Of a DNA stretch of 21,168 bases, positions 1 to 6,595 are shown piece after piece. The stretch lies in assembly GCA_031388585.1 (NCBI GenBank), contig JANMRU010000458.1, positions 1-21,168 of the forward strand, read 5' to 3'. The stretch comes from PCC-6802 sp031388585 (GTDB lineage Bacteria; Cyanobacteriota; Cyanobacteriia; Pseudanabaenales; Pseudanabaenaceae). Numbering within the stretch: position 1 is the first letter of the stretch; every line of letters begins with the position of its first letter. A program made the translations under genes and the position numbers. Under the pieces are notes generated by a model, which was not told the origin of the DNA, searched no databases, and saw only the letters and a list, made by a program, of their open reading frames with translations.

Positions 1-561
1 GATGTGGAGCTAGGTATTCAGGTGCTTGATCGACTGCGTCAAAGTACTCAATCAGCTATAGAAATCCCACGCTTTGATAAATCTGCGTATGGTGGGGCAG
101 GCGATCACACTACACCAGAAAACATAATCGGAGCAGACATCATTTTATTTGAAGGTTGGTTTGTGGGGACGCAACCAGTAGATCCTGCCGTATTCGATCG
201 CGCTCCAGCGCCAATTATCACCGCAGTCGATCGCCAGTTTGCGATTGATATGAATGCTAGCCTGCAAAATTATTTACCCCTCTGGCAGCGGCTAGATAGT
301 TTGATCGTGCTTTATCCCGCTGATTATCGCTTCAGCAAACAGTGGCGGCAACAGGCAGAACAAGAGGCGATCGCCGCAGGTGCTGGGGGTATGAGCAATG
401 AAAAAGTGAGTGAATTCGTCGATTACTTTTGGCGGGCATTGCACCCGGAACTATTCATTACCCCACTGATGCGAAATGCCGAGCTAGTAGATCTTGTGGT
501 AGAAATTAATAGCGAACACCAACTCGATCGGATTTACAGCCCCAGGGATATGCGAAATTAG
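1..561 (+). CDS. D-glycerate 3-kinase, plant/cyanobacterial type (3' part)
   Basis: This is the C-terminal part of a P-loop kinase. The reading frame is open to the left edge (codon GAT at 1-3, then GTG), so the start and the Walker A loop lie outside the window. Visible features are the strand DIILFEGWFVGTQPVD, the stretch NYLPLWQRLDSLIVLYP, a Trp-rich segment and the C-terminal portion with FITPLMRNAELVDLVVEIN; together they fit the glycerate kinase family of plants and cyanobacteria. Members phosphorylate D-glycerate to 3-phosphoglycerate, the last step of photorespiratory carbon salvage, in the cytoplasm. The next gene starts 37 nt downstream on the same strand. Family assignment is from recognition of conserved segments only; related P-loop kinases such as uridine or phosphoribulokinase-like proteins are the alternative. 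Confidence 0.8.
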   Translation, partial: DVELGIQVLDRLRQSTQSAIEIPRFDKSAYGGAGDHTTPENIIGADIILFEGWFVGTQPVDPAVFDRAPAPIITAVDRQFAIDMNASLQNYLPLWQRLDSLIVLYPADYRFSKQWRQQAEQEAIAAGAGGMSNEKVSEFVDYFWRALHPELFITPLMRNAELVDLVVEINSEHQLDRIYSPRDMRN

Positions 562-598
562 ACCTCGTGGGCAAATCGGCACCTTCAAACCTGAGAAT

Positions 599-1516
599 AT
601 GTATTCAGAGAAGAATAATTGGTTTAAAACCGCGCTCAGCTATCGGGGGTCGGTTATTCCTGAAATTCTCCCTAGAGCCGCATTTTGTGGTGCGTTTGGT
701 GTGGGAGTCCATTTACTGCACACTAATGGCATCCCAGTATCTTTGCCTGCCCTTGACAGTCTGATTCCCAATATTGTGATGGGATTACTACTGGTATTTC
801 GCACCAATACTGCCTACGATCGCTTTTGGGAAGGGCGTAAAGCCTGGGGCAGTATCGTCAATGCCGTGCGCAATCTATCTCGATTAATTTTAGTGGCGAT
901 CGCAGAACCAACGCCCGAGGATTTTGCCAAAAAGGCGGCGATTTTACGTTTGTTAGCAGCATTTGCGATCGCCATGAAGCTGCATCTGCGGCAGGAACCA
1001 ATCAAGGGGGACATAGAAGCACTGCTATTGCGATCGCAGTATACGAAGCTAAAGGATATGAATCACCCACCATTAGAAATTGCTTTTTGGATTGGAGACT
1101 ACCTACAGAATCAGCATCGGCAAGGCAATTTGGATAGATATCAACTCACTGCCATGCACAGTTTGCTTGACGATATGGTAGATGCCCTTGGGGTTTGCGA
1201 GCGCATCCAAAAAACGCCCATGCCTTTAGCCTATTCCATTCATCTCAAGCAACTATTGTTAATCTATTGCTTATCCCTACCATTTCAACTTGTGAGCAGT
1301 TTGGGTTGGCTAACAGGCCTAACCGTAGCCCTGATCAGCTTTACAGTATTTGGAATAGAGGAAATTGGTATTCAAATTGAAGATCCATTTGGACATGATG
1401 CTAACGATTTGCCGCTAGATAACATTTGTCAGAACATGCGGCGCAATATAGAGGACTTAATCGCGTTAGATCCCGATCGCAGAGACTATCCCCAAAATGC
1501 CTCAGGAATATCCTAA
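599..1516 (+). CDS. Bestrophin family anion channel
   Basis: A 305-residue membrane protein of the bestrophin (RFP-TM, formerly UPF0187) family. The diagnostic segment is FRTNTAYDRFWEGRKAW near residue 67. Hydrophobic segments lie near residues 25-45, 55-70 and 235-265, and a conserved acidic stretch EIGIQIEDPFG follows the last one, as is normal for the family. Bacterial members are pentameric channels in the cytoplasmic membrane; related algal proteins carry bicarbonate, but the ion here cannot be read from sequence. ATG at 599 was chosen because it follows a weak GAGA at 593-596 and gives the normal family length. The gene is 37 nt behind the glycerate kinase stop, so co-transcription is possible. 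Confidence 0.85.
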   Translation: MYSEKNNWFKTALSYRGSVIPEILPRAAFCGAFGVGVHLLHTNGIPVSLPALDSLIPNIVMGLLLVFRTNTAYDRFWEGRKAWGSIVNAVRNLSRLILVAIAEPTPEDFAKKAAILRLLAAFAIAMKLHLRQEPIKGDIEALLLRSQYTKLKDMNHPPLEIAFWIGDYLQNQHRQGNLDRYQLTAMHSLLDDMVDALGVCERIQKTPMPLAYSIHLKQLLLIYCLSLPFQLVSSLGWLTGLTVALISFTVFGIEEIGIQIEDPFGHDANDLPLDNICQNMRRNIEDLIALDPDRRDYPQNASGIS

Positions 1517-1518
1517 TC

Positions 1519-1662
1519 ATGATGCCAAACTCTAGACGGAAATTCTTCACATTATGGTTACTAGCGAATACTTTGAGTGCTGTCCTACCACCATTAATCT
1601 ATAGTGTAGCTATTAGCTTTAGTCTGGCTGGGGTAGTCTATACATCAGTGACAGGGCTATGA
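1519..1662 (+). CDS. Possible small membrane protein or gene fragment
   Basis: A 47-residue reading frame that begins with a double ATG 2 nt after the bestrophin stop. It encodes a short basic N-terminus (NSRRKFF) and two hydrophobic stretches. The length suggests either a genuine small membrane protein coupled to bestrophin or the remaining N-terminus of a larger cyanobacterial membrane protein. I do not recognise it and see no good ribosome-binding site of its own. Low confidence. Confidence 0.28.
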   Translation: MMPNSRRKFFTLWLLANTLSAVLPPLIYSVAISFSLAGVVYTSVTGL

Positions 1663-1810
1663 ATAATTCGGTTGGAGCGTCGCTCAATAGTAAAGAATCG
1701 TAACTAGATTGCATCTATTTGCAAAATTCTATGACTACCTAATCGTTGATAGAATAGTTAAGTGGGGGCTATCAGATTTTATTCAAATTAAAACTCTTGG
1801 AGAATTATTT

Positions 1811-2176
1811 ATGTTTGAAAGTCAAGTAGAGAGTCAAAGAGGTTATAAACGATCGAGCTTGCTATTCTACTTGCAGGTTGTGATCAGGAGTACGGGGCAA
1901 CCTATGGGACGATTGGTAGATATCACTCCAGAAGGGATCAAGCTTGTAAGTGAAGAGGCGATCCCAAACGATACTATGTTTGAGCTTCGCGTCATCTTGC
2001 CAGAAGGATTCAGTGGCGGGGAATATTTGGATGTGGATGCAAAAAGCGTTTGGAGTAAACGCACTGCTAATCCCAAACTGTTTGAATCTGGCTTTGTGTT
2101 GATTTATGAAACTGACGGGCAAACTGCTGAACTGATTGAGAATTTAATCGCCGAGAGTGGGTTTTCTGAATATTAA
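1811..2176 (+). CDS. PilZ-domain protein
   Basis: A 121-residue protein that looks like a single PilZ domain, the family that binds cyclic di-GMP to control motility or envelope functions. After a short N-terminus it has the basic segment RGYKRSS, a beta-rich stretch, then DITPEG, which matches the (D/N)xSxxG half of the c-di-GMP motif with Thr for Ser. The RxxxR half is reduced to basic residues around KR, so binding may be weak or lost. ATG 1811 was chosen because a GGAG (from about 1799) precedes it by a good distance; the frame stays open upstream to 1709 but with a poor start. Stand-alone PilZ proteins act by binding partners, and no partner is evident nearby. Confidence 0.7.
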   Translation: MFESQVESQRGYKRSSLLFYLQVVIRSTGQPMGRLVDITPEGIKLVSEEAIPNDTMFELRVILPEGFSGGEYLDVDAKSVWSKRTANPKLFESGFVLIYETDGQTAELIENLIAESGFSEY

Positions 2177-2215
2177 AGGAATTTCCAATCCAGGCGATCG
2201 CTAAGACAGGAACTG

Positions 2216-3097
2216 CTATTTATCGATCAGGGTTTGCACTGCTGCTGCTATATCATTCTGCTCGATCAGGGACTCCCCTACTAATACCGCCCCAACCCCA
2301 CAGGTTGCCAAAAACTCTAAATCGACATTAGTAGAGATCCCAGATTCACCAACCCAGAGGATATTTTGGCGGATATCGCTTGTTAAACCCGCCATTAATC
2401 CTTTTGTTGTATTCAAATCGACGTTAAAGGTTTCTAAGTCACGGTTGTTGATGCCGACTACCTGCACCCCATCTAGCCTTAATACTCGTTCTAGCTCTGG
2501 AGCGGTATGCACCTCTACCAAAGCTGTCATATTCATGGCATGGATACACTCTAATAGATGTACTAGGTCATAGTCGGCGAGAATTGCGGCAATTAGGAGG
2601 ACAGCATCGGCTCCATGAATTCTGGCGATCGCCACCTGCAAAGGATCGATAACAAATTCCTTACACAACAGCGGTAGATTTACTGCTTGACGGATAAGGG
2701 AGAGGTTTTGAAAGCTACCTTGAAAAAATTCTGCATCGGTAAGAACAGAGAGGCAGGTAGCCCCACCCCGTTCGTATGCCTGAGCGATCGCGACGGGATC
2801 GAAATCCTGTTTAATAATTCCCTTACTAGGCGAAGCCTTCTTCACTTCTGCAATTAGAGCTGGCTTAGTGGGGCTTTGCACTAATGCAGCGCGAAAATCG
2901 CGAGTGGGTGGGGCATTGTTAATTTCCTCCTCGATTTTGTCTAGCAGCCCAGGAAACATATCGCCTGATTCGATTTGAGCGATCTCCAGTTCTTTATGCC
3001 AGACTATTTTCTCCAGTATATTTTGGGGTTGCGCTTCAGGCTCAGCGATCTCATAACCACTTTCCTGGCTAGAGGCAAGGCGACGACGAATCTGCAT
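2216..3097 (-). CDS. trpC: Indole-3-glycerol phosphate synthase
   Basis: A 293-residue (beta/alpha)8 enzyme that closes the ring of CdRP to give indole-3-glycerol phosphate in tryptophan synthesis. Conserved elements in order are EVKKASPSKG (about residue 84), LCKEFVID, VLLIAAIL, VEVHTAPELERVL, GINNRDLETFNVDL and the phosphate loop GESGIST...GVGAVLVGESL near the C-terminus. The first 45 residues (MQIRRR onward, then ILEKIVWHK) are the N-terminal extension usual in cyanobacterial TrpC. No other trp gene is adjacent, which is normal for cyanobacteria. Cytoplasmic. Confident. Confidence 0.97.
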   Translation of the reverse strand: MQIRRRLASSQESGYEIAEPEAQPQNILEKIVWHKELEIAQIESGDMFPGLLDKIEEEINNAPPTRDFRAALVQSPTKPALIAEVKKASPSKGIIKQDFDPVAIAQAYERGGATCLSVLTDAEFFQGSFQNLSLIRQAVNLPLLCKEFVIDPLQVAIARIHGADAVLLIAAILADYDLVHLLECIHAMNMTALVEVHTAPELERVLRLDGVQVVGINNRDLETFNVDLNTTKGLMAGLTSDIRQNILWVGESGISTNVDLEFLATCGVGAVLVGESLIEQNDIAAAVQTLIDK

Positions 3098-3145
3098 AAT
3101 TAAAAAATTCCAGTAAATGCGATGAAACAGACCGCGTTTTGCTCT

Positions 3146-3448
3146 CTAGTTAAGGGATTGCATCGTAGTCAAAATACCTTGCTGGCCCAAGAGCATTTCT
3201 CGGATCAAACTGAAAATACCGACCCCAATTACAGGCGTAATATCAACACCGCCCACAGGTGCTATCAGCCGCCTCAACAAAAAAAGTAATGGTTCTGTGG
3301 GAATGGCAATCAATTTAAACGGAAATTTGTCGAGTGATATTTGCGGATACCAGGTCAAAATAATCCGAAAAACATTGAGCAGGATTAATAACCCCAGAAG
3401 TAAATTTAAACCTAAAAGTCCAAATTCAGTAGTATCTACAGTATGCAC
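3146..3448 (-). CDS. YggT family membrane protein
   Basis: A 100-residue protein with two hydrophobic segments (about residues 10-33 and 65-85) flanking the conserved stretch RIILTWYPQI...LIAIPTEPLLFLLRRLIAPVGGVDITPVIG, which marks the YggT/Ycf19 family. In plastids and cyanobacteria related proteins are linked to membrane organisation and photosystem assembly; the exact role here is not shown. A GTG start at 3448 gives the normal length but has no strong ribosome-binding site. It lies 48 nt upstream of trpC on the same strand and could be co-transcribed with it. Confidence 0.88.
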   Translation of the reverse strand: MHTVDTTEFGLLGLNLLLGLLILLNVFRIILTWYPQISLDKFPFKLIAIPTEPLLFLLRRLIAPVGGVDITPVIGVGIFSLIREMLLGQQGILTTMQSLN

Positions 3449-3517
3449 AGCAGTTAAGGTATAGAAAACAACAACTTATATCTTAACTATTTTTGGAGCT
3501 TGCCAGGGTTCGTTTAG

Positions 3518-3703
3518 CTAGGATTCAGAATTTTGGAACATGCTTAGTACAGGCAAACAAGCGCCAATGCATGAGGCGATCGCTGCCACACCCCCAAAGA
3601 TATGTGGAATTTCAAAGTAGGCGATCGCTTCGTCGGCCACAAGTGGCAAGGTAACCAACAGGAAGCAGGAAGCTCCGAGACGAGGTAAAAATTTTTTAAA
3701 CAT
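3518..3703 (-). CDS. Small membrane/secreted protein of unknown function
   Basis: A 61-residue protein with a Lys-rich N-terminus (FKKFLPR) followed by a hydrophobic stretch (CFLLVTLPLVA) that looks like a signal peptide or anchor, then a second hydrophobic segment with two cysteines (ASCIGACLPVL). ATG 3703 is preferred because AAGG lies 10 nt upstream on the minus strand; a GTG nine bases earlier would place that site too close. No family recognised. A HIP1 octamer sits within the coding region. Confidence 0.5.
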   Translation of the reverse strand: MFKKFLPRLGASCFLLVTLPLVADEAIAYFEIPHIFGGVAAIASCIGACLPVLSMFQNSES

Positions 3704-3755
3704 GGTCTTCACACCTTAAACTCGGCAAAATCAAAATTTCGCATAGCTAAGCATT

Positions 3756-3769
3756 CCCGCAAGTGCGGG
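3756..3769 (+). other. Short GC hairpin in the 3704-3850 intergenic gap
   Basis: CCCGC-AAGT-GCGGG forms a 5-bp stem with a 4-nt loop and is followed on the + strand by TAAATTTTAT. It could end leftward or rightward transcription weakly, but no + strand gene precedes it, so its role is unclear. Confidence 0.3.
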
Positions 3770-3850
3770 TAAATTTTATCTACCGTCAGACATATTTATG
3801 TAGTTAATACTTGTTAATTAAGTGCGATCGCGCCCGACTTTCCCCTGAAA

Positions 3851-4189
3851 CTATGCGGCCAGACTCTCCACACTCAATGGAACCCACCCCCCTTTAGCGG
3901 TCAACCCTAATAACATCGACTCGTGCGGTTGAATTGCTTTACCCGTTAAAACACACTTTTCCTCCTGCTGAGCAACAGCAGAAACGCTCGCCCTAATTTC
4001 ATTACGGGCAAGCTTAGGTCGATGGTCGGCAGTGCTTTGCGACTCAATGTAGTGCCATAAAACATCGCGAATTAAAGCTTGATACCCCTGATTCCCCGCT
4101 AGTTCTTTCAGCCTTTCTTTCAGTTCCCGCTCTAGGCGAATGCTGGTAACTTCCATTTCGGTGGTTGAGGTCTGGTGTAGTGTCTGCAC
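3851..4189 (-). CDS. Ribbon-helix-helix (Arc/CopG-type) regulator
   Basis: A 112-residue protein whose residues about 13-50 read TSIRLERELKERLKELA then YQALIRDVLWHYIE, the strand-helix-helix pattern of ribbon-helix-helix DNA-binding proteins. The second half carries CVLTGKAIQPHESMLLGLTAKGG, a tail I cannot assign, with one Cys and one His. The GTG start at 4189 is supported by AAAGGAG at 8-nt spacing on the minus strand; an internal ATG at 4156 lacks this. A perfect 8-bp inverted repeat (4252-4269) overlaps the promoter region just upstream, so autoregulation is likely. No toxin gene is next to it, which argues against a classical antitoxin. Its DNA target may also include the tRNA-array promoter. 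Confidence 0.7.
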   Translation of the reverse strand: MQTLHQTSTTEMEVTSIRLERELKERLKELAGNQGYQALIRDVLWHYIESQSTADHRPKLARNEIRASVSAVAQQEEKCVLTGKAIQPHESMLLGLTAKGGWVPLSVESLAA

Positions 4190-4240
4190 GATTTTTACTC
4201 CTTTGACAACGAATGCAACAAAATAGGTCTAAAAATATAG

Positions 4241-4269
4241 TAGACAAATTTATACTACAAGTGTAGTAT
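4241..4269 (+). promoter_or_regulatory. Divergent promoter region with inverted-repeat operator
   Basis: ATACTACAAGTGTAGTAT (4252-4269) is a perfect inverted repeat with 8-bp arms and a 2-nt centre. On the + strand TAGACA (4241-4246) and TAGTAT (4264-4269) are spaced 17 nt, a plausible sigma-70 promoter toward the short unit at 4297. On the minus strand TTGTAG and TATATT lie 15 nt apart toward the ribbon-helix-helix gene. A repressor bound to the repeat would cover both. Read by eye. Confidence 0.6.
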
Positions 4270-4296
4270 TTTGTTTGGAGATTTCAATAGCTTTTT

Positions 4297-4584
4297 ATGT
4301 ATTACTCAACAGCCACACTACAAATAGGCACGCCAACCCAACTCGATCTGCATGTGGGCATGCAATCTGGCGCATCTTTATTTGCGGACTATGGAGTTGA
4401 GGCCCATAGAGAGCAAGGTATTGATAAACCCACCGCCAAGCCAGCGTGCAGTAATGCTCGGTCAAGAGATCGCCGACTTCCAGAATTTACAAACTCGAAT
4501 ATTTCGATTAATTGGGCATTAGGAGAGCAACTCCAGCCCAGTCAGCAAAGTAGGGAATACAGTCGATCGACTGTATTCAGGTAA
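4297..4584 (+). CDS. Unrecognised 95-aa frame or small RNA between promoter and terminator
   Basis: This frame lies between a plausible promoter (4241-4269) and a strong terminator (4607-4640), so the stretch is probably transcribed. Whether it is translated is doubtful: a GGAG lies about 16 nt before the ATG, too far for a normal start, and the residues (rich in Ser, Arg, Gln and Asn, without hydrophobic periodicity) do not resemble a folded family. The 3' end of the frame runs through a 24-bp perfect palindrome. It may equally be a non-coding RNA of about 350 nt. No function is proposed. Confidence 0.28.
   Translation: MYYSTATLQIGTPTQLDLHVGMQSGASLFADYGVEAHREQGIDKPTAKPACSNARSRDRRLPEFTNSNISINWALGEQLQPSQQSREYSRSTVFR
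4555..4578. repeat. 24-bp perfect palindrome
   Basis: Two 12-nt arms starting GAATACAGTCGA are exact reverse complements with no spacer, centred on CGATCG. It lies at the 3' end of the short transcription unit and 28 nt before the terminator stem. It could be a protein-binding site or form an RNA hairpin. Confidence 0.75.
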
Positions 4585-4606
4585 AACAGACAACCTCAGT
4601 CTTTTA

Positions 4607-4640
4607 CCCCCTGCTTTAGCACAAAGCAGGGGGTTATTTT
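4607..4640 (+). terminator. Intrinsic terminator
   Basis: CCCCCTGCTTT (4607-4617) pairs perfectly with AAAGCAGGGGG (4623-4633) around a 5-nt loop AGCAC, followed by TTATTTT. Just upstream, GGTAAAA (4580-4586) can pair with TTTTACC (4602-4608), overlapping the first two bases of the terminator stem; the two structures compete slightly. Confidence 0.88.
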
Positions 4641-4697
4641 ATGCCTTTATACCTCTTGCTCCCCATCGTCTAAATCCTGGATTTTCGGAGTAAATCA

Positions 4698-5228
4698 GTG
4701 AAACATTCAAAGCAATTTGAACCAGAGGTGCTACGACACTCTGTAGTAGTGTTTTCCCAAAACTATCTACCGATCTGTCGCATCAATATCAAAAGAGCGA
4801 TCGCCCTTCTAATTACAGGTCGTGCCGAACCACTAAGTTTGATGGGCGAAAGTGGATGGGAAGTAGTTGCACCCCGCCAAATTTTTTTCGTACCCGAGCA
4901 TATTCGACTCACGATCGGTAAAACTGAGCGGTTTTGGCGAGTGCCACCCGTGAACCGTAGAGAGGTTCTACGGCGTGACAACCACAACTGTCAGTACTGC
5001 GGTAGTACTAAGCACCTGACGCTAGATCACATTATCCCTCGCTCTAAGGGTGGGCCGCATACATGGGAAAACGTGATTACTGCCTGCGAGCGTTGCAATC
5101 AGTCCAAGGGCGATCGCACACTTCAACAGGTTGGTATGACTTTACGAACTAAGCCCAAGGCTCCAGTTCATCCCACAGTTGCTTTCGCCGAACAATTCTG
5201 GCGCGAACAAAAGGAAATTACTGGATAG
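4698..5228 (+). CDS. HNH endonuclease family protein
   Basis: A 176-residue protein with a C-terminal HNH fold. CQYCG gives the first zinc-binding CxxC pair, LDHIIPRSKGG the catalytic DH pair, and ENVITACERCNQSKGD the second CxxC and the final N/K motif. The N-terminal 90 residues (PICRINIKRAIALLITGRAE onward) match the usual front half of the cyanobacterial version. Such proteins cut or nick DNA; the substrate is unknown, and members in cyanobacteria are often chromosomal single genes. The GTG start at 4698 is fixed by GGAG at 4687-4690 with 7-nt spacing. A 12-bp-arm inverted repeat follows the stop by 5 nt. Confidence 0.9.
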   Translation: MKHSKQFEPEVLRHSVVVFSQNYLPICRINIKRAIALLITGRAEPLSLMGESGWEVVAPRQIFFVPEHIRLTIGKTERFWRVPPVNRREVLRRDNHNCQYCGSTKHLTLDHIIPRSKGGPHTWENVITACERCNQSKGDRTLQQVGMTLRTKPKAPVHPTVAFAEQFWREQKEITG

Positions 5229-5233
5229 AGCCT

Positions 5234-5258
5234 GTAGGGTGGGCATTGCCCACCCTAC
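5234..5258. repeat. Dispersed cyanobacterial inverted repeat
   Basis: GTAGGGTGGGCA (5234-5245) and TGCCCACCCTAC (5247-5258) are perfect arms around one T. Elements with this core are common between genes in cyanobacterial genomes. It may help stop transcription after the HNH gene although no T-run follows. Confidence 0.75.
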
Positions 5259-5302
5259 TCCCAATAACTCAAAACTAAATAAAAAGCATCAAAAAGAGAG
5301 TT

Positions 5303-5689
5303 ATGTTAAAACTCACATACATCGAATCTGGTTTACATATGGAGCAGCTTGTTAGCTCCGTGGAGGCATTTGTTTCCAATCGAGTCATTTTGGCAATGAG
5401 AAGTGCCAGCACGATTCACGTTGAACCTGGCTGTGCCTCGTTTCTATTACCAATAGATACACCCGACCTATCGTTATTAAAAAATGCGATTAGAAGAGAG
5501 CATCGCAAAACTATTTCCTTAGGCATCGTTGAAGCTGATTACGTTGAAGTTAGTGTCAAAGGTGTGTGGTTGGCTGCATCTCCCAATGCGGAAGAAGGAA
5601 TCTTCGTGTCTGCTTTTAGCGATCGCGTTGAATCCTATCTGCATAGAGTATGGCAGATGACACAGGAACAAGTTTCCTACTCATTATAA
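5303..5689 (+). CDS. Conserved cyanobacterial protein of unknown function
   Basis: A 128-residue soluble protein. The opening MLKLTYIESGLHMEQL, the middle VEPGCASFLLPIDTP and the late segment ADYVEVSVKGVWLAASPNAEEGIFVSAFSDRVE look like a small protein family I recall as widespread in cyanobacteria without a known role. No catalytic motif or membrane segment is visible. AAAGAGAG lies just before the ATG. It is 74 nt behind the HNH gene and separated from it by an inverted repeat, so it may have its own promoter. Confidence 0.72.
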   Translation: MLKLTYIESGLHMEQLVSSVEAFVSNRVILAMRSASTIHVEPGCASFLLPIDTPDLSLLKNAIRREHRKTISLGIVEADYVEVSVKGVWLAASPNAEEGIFVSAFSDRVESYLHRVWQMTQEQVSYSL

Positions 5690-5754
5690 GGATGGGAACT
5701 TAATCTAGAGTCTCTAACTTGTAGCATCTAGCGACAGATTCACCCAACCGCCTA

Positions 5755-5793
5755 CGGTACTTCCCCTTGGCAAGGGGAGGATGGGAGGGGTTT
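5755..5793. repeat. Dispersed G-rich repeat element
   Basis: CCCCTTG (5763-5769) and CAAGGGG (5771-5777) form a hairpin followed by AGGATGGGAGGGGTTT, the typical look of a short interspersed repeat found between cyanobacterial genes. Confidence 0.6.
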
Positions 5794-5857
5794 AATCAGT
5801 AACCTCATAAAAGTGAATTGGCATAAGAAGTACGGGCATCTTGCTCGTCCAGATCAA

Positions 5858-5899
5858 ATCAATATCGCATCTAATATGTTTAATGGATGCGATATTGAT
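5858..5899. repeat. 14-bp inverted repeat with 14-nt loop
   Basis: ATCAATATCGCATC (5858-5871) pairs exactly with GATGCGATATTGAT (5886-5899). No T-run follows, so a terminator is unlikely. The rest of 5794-6060 shows only a small hairpin at 5967-5982 and a repeated TAACTGCAAA (5941-5950 and 5991-6000). Confidence 0.65.
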
Positions 5900-6069
5900 G
5901 CTTGCGAATTTTATTTGTTGGGTTGCTTTTATTGTTCCGTTAACTGCAAAGCCCACTGTATAAGGTCAGATTACTAAATCTGGATTTCGCTAACTGCAAA
6001 CTAAAAGATTCTCAATCTATTCTTTAGCAACGCTTTCAAACAATCGGGAATAATATTTTCCAAAACCTA

Positions 6070-6107
6070 TTGACAAACCTGTAGCATTTGTACTACAACA
6101 TAGTACA
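6070..6107 (+). promoter_or_regulatory. Putative promoter and operator of the tRNA array
   Basis: TTGACA (6070-6075) is a perfect -35; TACAAC (6094-6099) at 18-nt spacing is a moderate -10. TGTACTACAACATAGTACA (6089-6107) is an inverted repeat with 7-bp arms that covers the -10. It shares TACTACAA and TAGTA with the operator at 4252-4269. The next 165 nt to the first tRNA are non-coding and hold a 7-bp hairpin (6160-6184). Promoter read by eye. Confidence 0.55.
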
Positions 6108-6272
6108 TAGATGACAAAAGGATTCCAACCGAACCATGAAAACTAAATAGTTTGCCATCAAGTTGAGAAAGAGAAATTCAACTTCTTGCAAAGAATGATT
6201 TTGACTAAGTTGAAATTGTTTATTCAAATCAAACAACGTTTTGAGTGGTTTGAATGTAAGAAGTTAATGGAT

Positions 6273-6372
6273 GGGGGTATAGCTTAGCGGTTTAAAGCAG
6301 TGGCCTGTCGAGCCAAAGATCGGGAGTACCCTTCGGGAAGCCGCAAAGCGTCTACAAATCTCCTTACCCTCG
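6273..6372 (+). tRNA. tRNA-Asp(GTC) with a 26-nt insertion in the T-loop
   Basis: Acceptor GGGGGTA (6273-6279) pairs with TACCCTC (6365-6371), followed by discriminator G, as expected for tRNA-Asp. D-stem is GCTT/AAGC; anticodon GTC is at 6307-6309. The T-stem GGGAG (6322-6326) pairs with CTCCT (6360-6364), but the loop is expanded by 26 nt (6327-6352). Removing the insertion gives a 74-nt tRNA with loop TACAAAT. The 27-43 pair is mismatched. Confidence 0.75.
6327..6352 (+). mobile_element. 26-nt insertion in tRNA-Asp T-loop
   Basis: The inserted segment starts TACCCTTCGGGAAGCC and is followed directly by a second TAC (6353-6355), so it is flanked by a 3-nt repeat. It contains a short CCC-TTC-GGG hairpin. 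Size and composition recall the very small dispersed repeats of cyanobacteria. Its GCAAAGCG (6343-6350) is complementary to CGCTTTGC (6371-6378) just after the tRNA. Confidence 0.5.
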
Positions 6373-6378
6373 CTTTGC

Positions 6379-6452
6379 AGCCTTGTGGACGAATAGAGAA
6401 GTCGCTCTGATTCTCATTCAGAGAGCAACGGGTGCAACTCCCGTCAAGGCTC
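6379..6452 (+). tRNA. tRNA-Glu(CTC)
   Basis: Seven-bp acceptor AGCCTTG (6379-6385)/CAAGGCT (6445-6451); D-stem GAC/GTC; anticodon stem TCTGA/TCAGA with loop TTCTCAT, anticodon CTC at 6413-6415. T-stem ACGGG/CCCGT with loop TGCAACT (G at position 55). An encoded CCA may follow at 6453-6455. Discriminator C is unusual for Glu. Confidence 0.75.
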
Positions 6453-6458
6453 CCAAAT

Positions 6459-6532
6459 GGCTGAGTGCCCAAGTGGTTTAAGGGAGTTGCCTGCAAAGCT
6501 TCTAAGCGTGAGTTCGAATCTCACCTCAGCCT
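6459..6532 (+). tRNA. tRNA-Cys(GCA)
   Basis: Acceptor GGCTGAG/CTCAGCC perfect; loop CTGCAAA, anticodon GCA at 6493-6495; T-stem GTGAG/CTCAC with loop TTCGAAT; discriminator U73, the Cys identity base. The anticodon stem GTTGC/GCTTC has two U-U mismatches, so folding is weakened. The following 6533-6595 is a 63-nt spacer in which no tRNA folds. Confidence 0.82.
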
Positions 6533-6595
6533 TTGGTGATGTAATGAAGCGATTAGCTTTTTTGAAAATCGCAGTAAATACCCACCATTGTTCGA

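Noticed and set aside
5690..6272. CRISPR array or attachment site in the non-coding leader
   Set aside because: The repeats seen are single inverted pairs of different sequence, with no regular spacing, no integrase gene and no tRNA end duplicated here.
6273..6372. Group I intron in tRNA-Asp
   Set aside because: Cyanobacterial tRNA introns lie in the anticodon loop and exceed 200 nt. This insertion is 26 nt, lies in the T-loop and has no intron core.
6533..6595. Degenerate tRNA in the 63-nt gap after tRNA-Cys
   Set aside because: GGTG and CACC could pair as a short acceptor, but no D-, anticodon or T-arm folds between them.
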